Positions 1 through 8,195 of a stretch of 64,000 bases of DNA are shown here, in pieces (position 1 is the stretch's first letter; each line of letters begins with the position of its first letter). The notes below the pieces were generated by a model, which saw only the letters and a list, made by a program, of their open reading frames with translations, made no database searches and was not told where the DNA came from. Source of the stretch: Comamonadaceae bacterium (lineage in GTDB: Bacteria > Pseudomonadota > Gammaproteobacteria > Burkholderiales > Burkholderiaceae_C). The position numbers were made by a program, and so were the translations under genes. The stretch spans positions 62,001 through 126,000 of the forward strand of contig CANGIQ010000004.1 in NCBI GenBank assembly GCA_947453965.1, in the 5' to 3' direction.

Positions 1-82
1 ATTAGAAGTTAGAACTTATGATTCTTCATCGCTCTATACTTATCAAGTCAATACGTCGTAGTTAAGCCATCTTGAGGTTTCA

Positions 83-1177
83 ATGCAAGTTTCTGTTCTA
101 GTTAAATTACTCTCAATCATGAGTGTGAATACCTCTGCCGAAACTGCAATTACTGCACGTGATATCGCGCTTAAATGGGATAAGCGTTATCCAGATGGTG
201 AACCGGATGAAAGCACGCTGCGGCAAGTTCAACGGTATATGAATGAGCTGACCGCGTCCATAGAAGACTTGCCTCCTCTGATTGAGTATGAAGAGTTTCA
301 AATCTCAATCACGCCAAAGCTTCAAGGAAAAAAGGCCAGAGAAGTCCGTCACTTCTATTTGCCACCAGACAGAGTTGTCAAGTGGTTTATGACAGAACAG
401 GCGGCGGTTAACCTTCTATTAACTGGTCAAGTGGTTGGTCAATCTTTGGGCGGTATAAAGCAGCTTGGCTTGAATCGCGTTAAGTCGATTGCCAGCGATG
501 TCATTGATTTAAAGAAGTCTGATGAACTTCGACGAATTGCAAGCAGTATCAGAATTGTTCAGGACGGCTTAGGCCGTTTGCGCGCCACTATTCGTCCAGG
601 CATCCTTCAAACCATGATGGATAGCATCATTTCAGACAAGGCTGTATCTTTTACCTATGTGAAGCCCAATGGTGAGTCTAAAAAGCATACGGTTAATCCA
701 TTGGGTTTGGTGAGCAAGGACGGTGCTATTTATCTGATTGCCACGAAGGGCAGTGATCCCAAAAAAATTCACTTCGCATTGCAACGGGTTATTGACGCGG
801 ATGTTGCAAGTCGATCGCCGAGAATTGTTCCATTAGGTTTCGATCTTGACCAATACATCGAGGAAACGCATCAATTGAGTCATCCTATTGGTGAGGGGAT
901 TCAACTTGTTCTAGAAGCGAATGATGAAGCACTTTTTCATTTCGTAGAACGGCCTCTTGCGCGTACGCAAAAGATTGAAAAATCACGTACAAAAAAATGG
1001 CACAAGATTACTGCTGAAATTCCAAACACAATACTTCTTATGCCATTTTTAATGAGCATGCTTAAAAACGTTCGTGTAATTGAGCCGCTTTCACTTCGAA
1101 AAGAAGTTGCCAATATGATTGAACAGATGAAGGAAAACTACTCGATTCCAGGCGCTGATGAGCTGCACCGTATATAG
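83..1177 (+). CDS. WYL-domain transcriptional regulator (BrxR/CapW-like architecture: N-terminal wHTH, WYL, C-terminal extension)
   Basis: 364 aa ORF; N-terminal HTH-like stretch (ITARDIALKW...ESTLRQVQRYMNEL) followed by a WYL-type core (ISDKAVSFTYVKPNGESKKHTVNPLGLVSKDGAIYLIATKG). Confidence 0.8.
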   Translation: MQVSVLVKLLSIMSVNTSAETAITARDIALKWDKRYPDGEPDESTLRQVQRYMNELTASIEDLPPLIEYEEFQISITPKLQGKKAREVRHFYLPPDRVVKWFMTEQAAVNLLLTGQVVGQSLGGIKQLGLNRVKSIASDVIDLKKSDELRRIASSIRIVQDGLGRLRATIRPGILQTMMDSIISDKAVSFTYVKPNGESKKHTVNPLGLVSKDGAIYLIATKGSDPKKIHFALQRVIDADVASRSPRIVPLGFDLDQYIEETHQLSHPIGEGIQLVLEANDEALFHFVERPLARTQKIEKSRTKKWHKITAEIPNTILLMPFLMSMLKNVRVIEPLSLRKEVANMIEQMKENYSIPGADELHRI

Positions 1178-1200
1178 AAGTGCAGGCATGATCTGAATCA

Positions 1201-1809
1201 TCATGCTGATTTTTTCAAGTAAGGGCCATAGACTTCAGCCGGCGCAAATCCTGCACAGAGTTGCTCGATGATATGGTCGCGAAAGTTGCGGACCTCTGGC
1301 GATAAGTTAGAGCGGTTCGCTGTGTAAAACTCCCACATTATTTCGGAAGCTTTAACTTTTGAAATCTTGATTGTTTTTTGAAGGCGGATTGCATTGGCAG
1401 CTTTTGCTTTATGGATGTGGTCCCAAAATTCGGGTAGCTTAGCTTCCCAATTAAAGGCATAACAGATTTGACGCTCTTGTTCGCAGTCGAATTTGTTTTT
1501 GATGCCTTCGCCGCACTCACCTTTGCGACCTACGATCAAAGTTGAGATACGTGGCAACTTCGCTTGCTCAGCAAAGTCAAAAATTACACCCAACACACGG
1601 CCTGTTCGTACAGGAATCATTTTCTGAATGTCAGTGTCATTTGGATGACGCTGTTTTGCCAGTTCGATCAACTCTTTGTATGTCAGCACTGTCTTATTTT
1701 TAGCTGTCTCGATCAAAATTGGATAAAACAGACTTGCCAAATGCAAGCTTAAGTCTGTATGAAAATTTTGCTCACTAGAGTCAACGGAGAGAGGGGAGAA
1801 GTTAGTCAT
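1201..1809 (-). CDS. Uncharacterised protein
   Basis: ORF track gives 1201..1872 from a TTG; the ATG at 1809 has an AAGGA Shine-Dalgarno. Region TYKELIELAKQ...RTGRVLGVIFDFAEQAKLPRISTLIVGRKGECGEGI is vaguely winged-helix-like; no firm family. Confidence 0.6.
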   Translation of the reverse strand: MTNFSPLSVDSSEQNFHTDLSLHLASLFYPILIETAKNKTVLTYKELIELAKQRHPNDTDIQKMIPVRTGRVLGVIFDFAEQAKLPRISTLIVGRKGECGEGIKNKFDCEQERQICYAFNWEAKLPEFWDHIHKAKAANAIRLQKTIKISKVKASEIMWEFYTANRSNLSPEVRNFRDHIIEQLCAGFAPAEVYGPYLKKSA

Positions 1810-1866
1810 GTCATTCCTTAAATCAGGGTTGCTTTGCGATTCATTTGATAGTTTTTCAGATGGTGG

Positions 1867-1881
1867 CGACAAAAGATGTCG
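1867..1881. promoter_or_regulatory. Candidate operator site A, CGACA-AAAGA-TGTCG
   Basis: Perfect 5-bp inverted repeat; read towards the 223-codon gene it is CGACATCTTTTGTCGCC. Ends 56 nt upstream of ATG 1809. Confidence 0.5.
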
Positions 1882-1914
1882 TTTTATCGAATGTTTATCG
1901 ATTTTTCCATGTGT

Positions 1915-3345
1915 CTACGCAACAAGAGAGAAAGGACCTCCAGGTTTTTTCATTGATTCCCTTTGCAACTGAATGATTGATTCAAAGTCTTTTCGTGTAA
2001 GAAACGTTTTTTCATTCAATGTCTCTGCAATCAGCTTTAAAAGCTGATGGTGGGCTTTAAAGAGGCTCAGTACCATCTCAAATTGAGTAGACAGGTATTC
2101 GCGAATCATGATTTCTACATGGGCGTATTCTGATGGCGTTGGCTTGCCGAGCACGACTTCAAGATTTGATGCGGCTTGCGCATCAGTGGAAAGATCTGGT
2201 GAGTGCCCCCACTTACCAAATAATCCGCCTGCAAGTCGAGTTGCAGATTCAAGGTCTGATTTGGAGCCACTTGCGCTTGTTTGCGTCGCTCCAAGTAAAT
2301 AGTGCTCTGCTACACGTCCACCGAGTGCGACACGAATCTTGTGCGTGATGTCTCGATAGGTCAAGTCATCACTGATTCGTTCATGATCGTCATAGCCACG
2401 AACGACAACGCCATGTGTTCCACCACGCTTTATGACACTACAGTATTCAGGCGGTGTTTTGTCTTTGGAGTCCAAATAAACAACAAGGGCGTGTCCAGCT
2501 TCATGAATAGCGTGACGCTGGCGAATTTCAGGTGGATCTAATTGATCATCGCATTCGCTAATTCCATACACAGCCAGCATCACCAAGTCATTAAATGTGA
2601 CTTTTCGCTTCTCTGACCACGCGCGACGCTGGAGTGATTTTTGAACAATGCTGCGGCGACGGTAGTCATTCAATTCATGCCGAACTAGACATCCGACACG
2701 TTTCAGATTGGATTGATACGACTCATCAACAATGCCAATACCCGTTTCCTCCAGAAATGCCTGGGCAGTTTCTTCATAACCAATTTCAGGTATTTCAATG
2801 CGCCGATCGAAGAGGCCAGATTGACGTAACTGCTTGTCCATTTGGGATACAGACTGCAATCCTGTTACAAAAACAATAGGTTGCTGCAGAATCCCTGCTC
2901 TAAGGCGTTTTGCGAGCTCTTTGCGAAATTCATAGGCCTTGTCTTCATCGTGCGTTGGACATTCAGGCCACTCATGATCATCCTCGTCATCGTTCGCACC
3001 ATTTTTAAGCCAAGCACCGGGTTCAAGGTAGATGAGAACAGGTTCATTGCCAGCTAAGACATCGAGCCACTCGCCAAAATTACTGACTTGATCATGAGCG
3101 ATGATATGCAACTGCATACCTGCCTCACCAGCAATGTAATGGACCATTGTTTGAATTGCTTCAACATCGTGATGTTCGATGACTACTGCATGCCCAATCA
3201 TTTCCCATTCATGTCGGAAAAAGCTAGAGCCAGTTGCTGTCTTGATGGCATCTTTCCAACGCTTGATGGCACTTGTCTCGGGAAGAAAATTCCAAAATGT
3301 ACACCCCAAATTTGCTGTCGATATTTGTGGAATAGTTTTTTTCAT
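1915..3345 (-). CDS. FtsH-like M41 metalloprotease with degenerate AAA domain
   Basis: HEAGH zinc motif, LGGRVAEHYLLG and KSDLESATRLAG match the M41 domain; SGLFDRRIEIP matches the FtsH PGRFDRQ second-region-of-homology; no GxxxxGK[ST] P-loop anywhere. Confidence 0.75.
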   Translation of the reverse strand: MKKTIPQISTANLGCTFWNFLPETSAIKRWKDAIKTATGSSFFRHEWEMIGHAVVIEHHDVEAIQTMVHYIAGEAGMQLHIIAHDQVSNFGEWLDVLAGNEPVLIYLEPGAWLKNGANDDEDDHEWPECPTHDEDKAYEFRKELAKRLRAGILQQPIVFVTGLQSVSQMDKQLRQSGLFDRRIEIPEIGYEETAQAFLEETGIGIVDESYQSNLKRVGCLVRHELNDYRRRSIVQKSLQRRAWSEKRKVTFNDLVMLAVYGISECDDQLDPPEIRQRHAIHEAGHALVVYLDSKDKTPPEYCSVIKRGGTHGVVVRGYDDHERISDDLTYRDITHKIRVALGGRVAEHYLLGATQTSASGSKSDLESATRLAGGLFGKWGHSPDLSTDAQAASNLEVVLGKPTPSEYAHVEIMIREYLSTQFEMVLSLFKAHHQLLKLIAETLNEKTFLTRKDFESIIQLQRESMKKPGGPFSLVA

Positions 3346-3389
3346 GTATCGCTCCTTTGTCTGTGAAGATGCACGGTAAATGAATTAAG

Positions 3390-3404
3390 CGACAAATACT
3401 GTCG
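3390..3404. promoter_or_regulatory. Candidate operator site B, CGACA-AATAC-TGTCG
   Basis: Perfect 5-bp inverted repeat 43 nt upstream of the FtsH-like start; read towards the gene it is TTGACGACAGTATTTGTCGC. Confidence 0.5.
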
Positions 3405-3479
3405 TCAAAAATGAAAGCCTTTTTGAGGCGGCATTGAGAACCCTAATTTCGCCGGAAATTCGGATTCCATAAATATTGA

Positions 3480-3494
3480 CGACTTCTTTTGTCG
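3480..3494. promoter_or_regulatory. Candidate operator site C, CGACT-TCTTT-TGTCG
   Basis: One mismatch in the palindrome; TTGACGACTTCTTTTGTCGC is 16/20 identical to sites A and B in gene orientation; 53 nt upstream of ATG 3549. Confidence 0.5.
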
Positions 3495-3548
3495 CCTTCA
3501 TTTCTCACAATAGTTTTTGTTAACAACTTAACGAGTTGGGGGAAAGCG

Positions 3549-4616
3549 ATGTCCGCAGTAAAGCCAAGTACATGCTCTTTTAGGAGGCGCAAACTTTTCG
3601 ACGCTCATGCGCTCTTGTGCATTTTTATTGCGACGTCAATTCTTTTCCTCTGCGGTTGTGCCACGACGCCAGTGACCAGCCGTAATGCAAGTACACCCGT
3701 ACGGGCCACAGGTGTTGGATCAACAATGGAAAATGCAAAAGAGAATGCGTTTCGCCAAGCGATTGAAAACAAAATTGGTGTTCTCGTTCTCAGCGAGAAA
3801 GAAATTAAGAATTTCAAGCTGAACAAAGATGACATCTTGACGTTTAGTGCTGGATTTATTGATGACTACAACGTGATTAGCAAAGAAAAGTTAGCTGCAA
3901 AATGGGTTGTAACTATCGATGCATGGGTTTCTGGTAGCCGCCTTGCAAACAAGATTACAGCAATCAGCTCGGTGGATGGTTCGATCAGCGGAAAAAAAGC
4001 AGCTGATCGATTCGATTCATTCATCAAACAAAAGCAACAAGCGGATCGGTTGCTACAAAAAATGATTTCTGGCTTTCCTGAAGATGCGATTCAGGTTAGA
4101 TTTCTCCGGACCGAGATGAAATTTGATCCAGACCGACGTGCGCAGGTTTTAATTTATTTTGAAACTGCATGGAGTAAGGCTTACATTACTTCACTCTTGG
4201 AAATGCTTGCACTTCTCCAAGATACAACTTATGGAAATGGGTTTGTTGGTGTCGTAAATGTTAGTCACAAAAAACCAGATGACTGGTTCGGAAGCCTTGA
4301 TACTTTTTATTTTTTAGATCGTCATTTATTCAATACCTTGTATAACCAACTAAATAACACCAAAATTGCTGTGCGTTTAAAAATTCGAGATGGCCGAACG
4401 GTCGTGCATGAAGACTGCTGGCCGCTCGACAATCAGTTCATTACCTATGGTTATGGAAGTCAACTTGGGATTTTGGGCAATCGCATCTTTGAATCTAAGA
4501 TTCAAATGGAAATTCCGTATGGCTCGTCTGCGCATCGCGTCTTAGAAAGTGCGAGTAGCATCACACTTTCTATTGAATCTGCAGACCGTTGTAGTCGCTC
4601 TAAGACAAAGCGCTAA
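3549..4616 (+). CDS. Predicted lipoprotein with LPP20/FlgT-N-like domain
   Basis: ORF track start 3489 is TTG; ATG 3549 has a GGGGGAAAG Shine-Dalgarno. Signal peptide with lipobox LCGC; ATGVGSTMENAKENAFRQAIENKIGV...DILTFSAGFIDDYNVIS resembles LPP20/FlgT-N. Confidence 0.65.
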   Translation: MSAVKPSTCSFRRRKLFDAHALLCIFIATSILFLCGCATTPVTSRNASTPVRATGVGSTMENAKENAFRQAIENKIGVLVLSEKEIKNFKLNKDDILTFSAGFIDDYNVISKEKLAAKWVVTIDAWVSGSRLANKITAISSVDGSISGKKAADRFDSFIKQKQQADRLLQKMISGFPEDAIQVRFLRTEMKFDPDRRAQVLIYFETAWSKAYITSLLEMLALLQDTTYGNGFVGVVNVSHKKPDDWFGSLDTFYFLDRHLFNTLYNQLNNTKIAVRLKIRDGRTVVHEDCWPLDNQFITYGYGSQLGILGNRIFESKIQMEIPYGSSAHRVLESASSITLSIESADRCSRSKTKR

Positions 4617-4647
4617 TTTGCTAACTTATAAGTAGAGAAATTCAGTG

Positions 4648-4667
4648 CTAAATTTGATTTTTGTCGC
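4648..4667 (+). promoter_or_regulatory. Candidate half-site D (TTTTTGTCGC)
   Basis: Shares the TTTGTCGC right half with sites A-C, 49 nt upstream of ATG 4717; left half not conserved. Confidence 0.35.
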
Positions 4668-4716
4668 TTTTGCTTTTAATGTGTGAAAGCTTTTTTTTCA
4701 AAATAAAGGTGCGTTA

Positions 4717-6858
4717 ATGTCAACAGCTTCTAAGGCTCGTTATTTGAGCAAATCGCGTTTTAAATTGGCATTGGAATGCCCAACTAGGCTTTTTTACGCT
4801 AAAGAGTCAAATGGGTATTTCGACAAAAATCAAGATAACGATTTCCTACACGCACTGGCTGATGGCGGAAATCAGGTTGGCGAACTTGCAAAATTTAAAT
4901 ACCATCCAAATCCAATTGGCGAAGCTATTACCGTGGAGCCGCTTGGATATGAGGAAGCACTTTCACAAACTCGATTGAAGATGTCTACTTCGACTCGCAC
5001 TGTGATTGCTGAGGCCGCATTGCTGCATGAGACATTTTTTGTTCGTGTTGATATTCTGATTCATGATCCTGTCGCTAAGACAATCGAGATCATCGAGGTG
5101 AAGTCAAAAAGTATTGATGATGCGACCATTGCGTCACGCTTCAAAAATGATAAAGGAAACTTTCAAGCGAAATGGCTCCCTTATCTCTATGACGTCACAT
5201 TTCAATCAGAAGTCGCTAGGCGTTGTTTCCCTGAGTACAAAATTATTTCTAAGTTGTTGTTGCTAGATTCTGATGAAGTTTGCGACATTGATGCCTTGCA
5301 TCAAAAATTCAAAATCGTCACGGTGAAAGATCCTCAGTCTGGTAAGGCGCGCGTTCGCATTGAAACGGCACCTGATTTAACGCGTGATGATTTGGGCCGA
5401 TTGAATTTCTTGCGTGAAGTTCTTGTTAGCGACATCGTTCATGAATTGCGTGCTAAACCGATTGACAACACTCCGCACGTTCCTTCTGAACATGGCAGGG
5501 ATTTGAACACCTTCATGAGTTGGGTAGGACGCCTTCAAGCAGAAGGCGCTTTATATTTCGGAGGCGTTTCCAAGGCATGTAAGTCATGTCAATTCAGAGC
5601 AGGTCCAAATGAGCCGAAGAAGAGTGGTGTTCATGACTGTTGGCAAACTGCTTTGAGTCAAGGGATGCTTGATTCCGGACGTGATATCGAAGATCGTAGT
5701 GAGCCACTTTCCATTGATATTTGGGGTGGGGGTTCTGGGTCGGTCAGTATGGCCGATCGGGTGCTTGAGGCGCGACGTGCATTTCTTGCTCATGTCCAAG
5801 AGGATGATGTTCGTCCAAAAAATCAAAGTAATGAAATTGGGATGTCTTCGCTTGAACGACGGATGTTTCAGGTGAAGGCAGCCAATGAAAAAACAAATGT
5901 TGTTGAAATTAATGAGGACGTCTTGAGTGCCATAGATAATTGGGAGTGGCCTTTGCACATGATTGACTTTGAAACTTCAGCACCAGCAATTCCTTTCTTT
6001 AAGGATATGCATCCATATCAAACTTTGGCGTTCCAGTTCAGTCACCACATCATGGAAAAGTTGCCTAGCGGCAAGGTGAAAATTCGTCATGCGAATCAAT
6101 GGATCAGCACGAAGGCAGAGTCATTTCCAAGTATTGAGTTTGTTAGGCAGTTACGAAACGCCTTGATGCCAGGTGGACGCCTAGTTGGTACAGTTTTTCG
6201 ATATCACAATCATGAAAACTCTGTGCTGCGCAGCCTGCGTAAGACAATCCTTGATGAAGGACAGTCTTTGGTGCCTGATATGGAGGCCCTGGTTGAGTTC
6301 ATTGATCTGATTACTAAATCAACGAGCTCTGAGGCATCGTTTGAAGGTGAGAAACAAATGGTTGACTTGCACCGTTTGATTCAAAAGGGTTATTACTCTA
6401 GCGTGGCCGGTGGCAGCATTTCTTTGAAATACATGCTCCCCGCTGTACTTCATGACGCGCCAGCAGTTTCAGATTTTTATCGTAAGCCAAAGATCTATGG
6501 AGCGGGTCTTGTTATCGATAGCCTTAACTTTAATCAGGAAGGGCATGTCTGGCTGCAAGCAGATAAAGGAAATGATCCTTACAAAACATTGCCAGGTATT
6601 TTTGGCCCAGACTATGGAGAGCTTGATGCCATCATTGCCCGTCTTGCGGGAGACGAAGAGGGGGAAGATGGTGCGATCAATCAAGGCGGTCTGGCCATGA
6701 CGGCCTATAACTACACTCAATTTACCAGCTTGCAAGATGCTGATCGTGAACGAATTCAATCCGCACTTTTGCGTTACTGTGAGCTCGATACTTTGGCTAT
6801 GGTTATTTTGGTGCAGGGTGTGATGGAGTTGCGTGGTACCCCGCTAACTATTCAATAA
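4717..6858 (+). CDS. DUF2779-family protein: Cas4-like PD-(D/E)XK nuclease with Fe-S cysteines plus C-terminal DEDD (RNase H-like) exonuclease
   Basis: LALECPTRLFY, VRVDILIHDPVAKTIEIIEVKSKS (D...EVK), CKSCQF...HDCW cysteines; then HMIDFETSAPAIPF, SLKYMLPAVL and YCELDTLAMV motifs. Confidence 0.8.
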   Translation: MSTASKARYLSKSRFKLALECPTRLFYAKESNGYFDKNQDNDFLHALADGGNQVGELAKFKYHPNPIGEAITVEPLGYEEALSQTRLKMSTSTRTVIAEAALLHETFFVRVDILIHDPVAKTIEIIEVKSKSIDDATIASRFKNDKGNFQAKWLPYLYDVTFQSEVARRCFPEYKIISKLLLLDSDEVCDIDALHQKFKIVTVKDPQSGKARVRIETAPDLTRDDLGRLNFLREVLVSDIVHELRAKPIDNTPHVPSEHGRDLNTFMSWVGRLQAEGALYFGGVSKACKSCQFRAGPNEPKKSGVHDCWQTALSQGMLDSGRDIEDRSEPLSIDIWGGGSGSVSMADRVLEARRAFLAHVQEDDVRPKNQSNEIGMSSLERRMFQVKAANEKTNVVEINEDVLSAIDNWEWPLHMIDFETSAPAIPFFKDMHPYQTLAFQFSHHIMEKLPSGKVKIRHANQWISTKAESFPSIEFVRQLRNALMPGGRLVGTVFRYHNHENSVLRSLRKTILDEGQSLVPDMEALVEFIDLITKSTSSEASFEGEKQMVDLHRLIQKGYYSSVAGGSISLKYMLPAVLHDAPAVSDFYRKPKIYGAGLVIDSLNFNQEGHVWLQADKGNDPYKTLPGIFGPDYGELDAIIARLAGDEEGEDGAINQGGLAMTAYNYTQFTSLQDADRERIQSALLRYCELDTLAMVILVQGVMELRGTPLTIQ

Positions 6859-6866
6859 ATCGCACC

Positions 6867-8195
6867 ATGACACAACACGCCGCCGTATCCGGTGTTATTT
6901 ATTGGTTCAGACATGACCTGCGTCTTCACGACAACCCTGCATTGACGCAGGCGATTTTGTGGGCAGAGCGTCACCACACCTGGTTGTTGCCTGTGTACGT
7001 GCACGACACGGCCCTGCGTCTAGACACACCTTGGGGCTTTGCGCGCACCAGTGACCATCGTTTGGCGTGGACTCAAATGGCAGTGCAAGATGTGGCAGAA
7101 CAAATCGCGGAACTCGGCAGCCAGCTGTTGCAAATCACGGGCGACCCCAGTGTGGCGTTGGCAGAGCTGATGCAGCGCTCAGCAGCAACCCTGTTGGTGT
7201 GCGAAGAGGTTGCCGCGCCTTACGAACAGGCGCACATTCAAGCCTTGCAAGCAAGCGGGGTGACGGTGCACACCGTATGGCAATCTACCCTCATGACGCC
7301 TGAGCAACTGCCATTCGAAACCCATGAGGTGCCCGATGTGTTTTCGAGTTTTCGGCGAGCAGTAGAGCGTAAAACTTTCGCACCAGTGCCACCGGTGAGC
7401 GCTGTCACGCGTCTTCCCGCCTTGCCCGAGCAGATGGACTTTCACTTTGCGCTGGGTCGTGAACTGGGCCTCAACAACGCGGCCATTTTGAACGACCCAC
7501 GCTCCGCATTTCCTTGGTCGCAGCCTGCGTTTCATGGCGGTGAGCGCGCGGCCCTCGTGCATCTGGCTCAGTATTGCAGCCGTGGTTTACCGCATAGCTA
7601 CAAAACCACGCGTAACGGACTGTGCGGCGCAGACTACTCCACCAAATGGTCACCTTGGTTGGCCACAGGCGCCTTATCACCGCGTCAAGCGTGGTCGGCC
7701 ATTGCTTCTTTCGAGGCGCAGCATGGCGCCAATGACAGCACCTACTGGATTGGTTTTGAGCTGCTGTGGCGTGACCACTTTCGTTGGCTGCACCGCAAAC
7801 ATGGCGATCGCATGTATTGGCAACGCGGTTTGTCTGAGGCGCCGTATCAGCGACCCCGTCACAACGCAGGCGTATTTGAGCGTTGGCGATCTGGTCAAAC
7901 CGGCCATGCCTTCATTGACGCAGGCATGCGTGAGCTCAATGCCACGGGCTACGCGTCCAACCGCATGCGGCAAAACTTGGCAAGCTATTTGATTCACGAC
8001 TTGCACTGTGATTGGCGCGCCGGAGCCGCTTGGTTTGAATCCCAGTTGATTGATTTTGATGTGTACAACAACCAAGGCAATTGGTTGTACTTGAGCGGAC
8101 GTGGAACCGACCCCAGAGGGTCCAGGCGCTTTAACCCCGACAAGCAAGCCGATGACTACGATCCCGACGGCGCTTTCCGTGAACTCTGGCGGTAA
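6867..8195 (+). CDS. Cryptochrome DASH / deoxyribodipyrimidine photolyase family
   Basis: N-terminal IYWFRHDLRLHDNPAL, DVFSSFRRAVE, C-terminal NWLYLSGRGTDPRGSRRFNPDKQADDYDPDG typical of CRY-DASH. Confidence 0.9.
   Translation: MTQHAAVSGVIYWFRHDLRLHDNPALTQAILWAERHHTWLLPVYVHDTALRLDTPWGFARTSDHRLAWTQMAVQDVAEQIAELGSQLLQITGDPSVALAELMQRSAATLLVCEEVAAPYEQAHIQALQASGVTVHTVWQSTLMTPEQLPFETHEVPDVFSSFRRAVERKTFAPVPPVSAVTRLPALPEQMDFHFALGRELGLNNAAILNDPRSAFPWSQPAFHGGERAALVHLAQYCSRGLPHSYKTTRNGLCGADYSTKWSPWLATGALSPRQAWSAIASFEAQHGANDSTYWIGFELLWRDHFRWLHRKHGDRMYWQRGLSEAPYQRPRHNAGVFERWRSGQTGHAFIDAGMRELNATGYASNRMRQNLASYLIHDLHCDWRAGAAWFESQLIDFDVYNNQGNWLYLSGRGTDPRGSRRFNPDKQADDYDPDGAFRELWR

Noticed and set aside
1-82. 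Possible fifth operator copy upstream of the WYL gene (ATACGTCGTAG)
   Set aside because: Only GTCG is shared, spacing differs and no palindrome; not counted.
1915-3345. Calling this gene housekeeping ftsH
   Set aside because: No P-loop, no TM helices and accessory context; it is a divergent paralogue.
1867-3494. Interpreting the CGACA-N5-TGTCG sites as LexA boxes
   Set aside because: Betaproteobacterial LexA boxes are CTGT-N8-ACAG; spacing and sequence differ.
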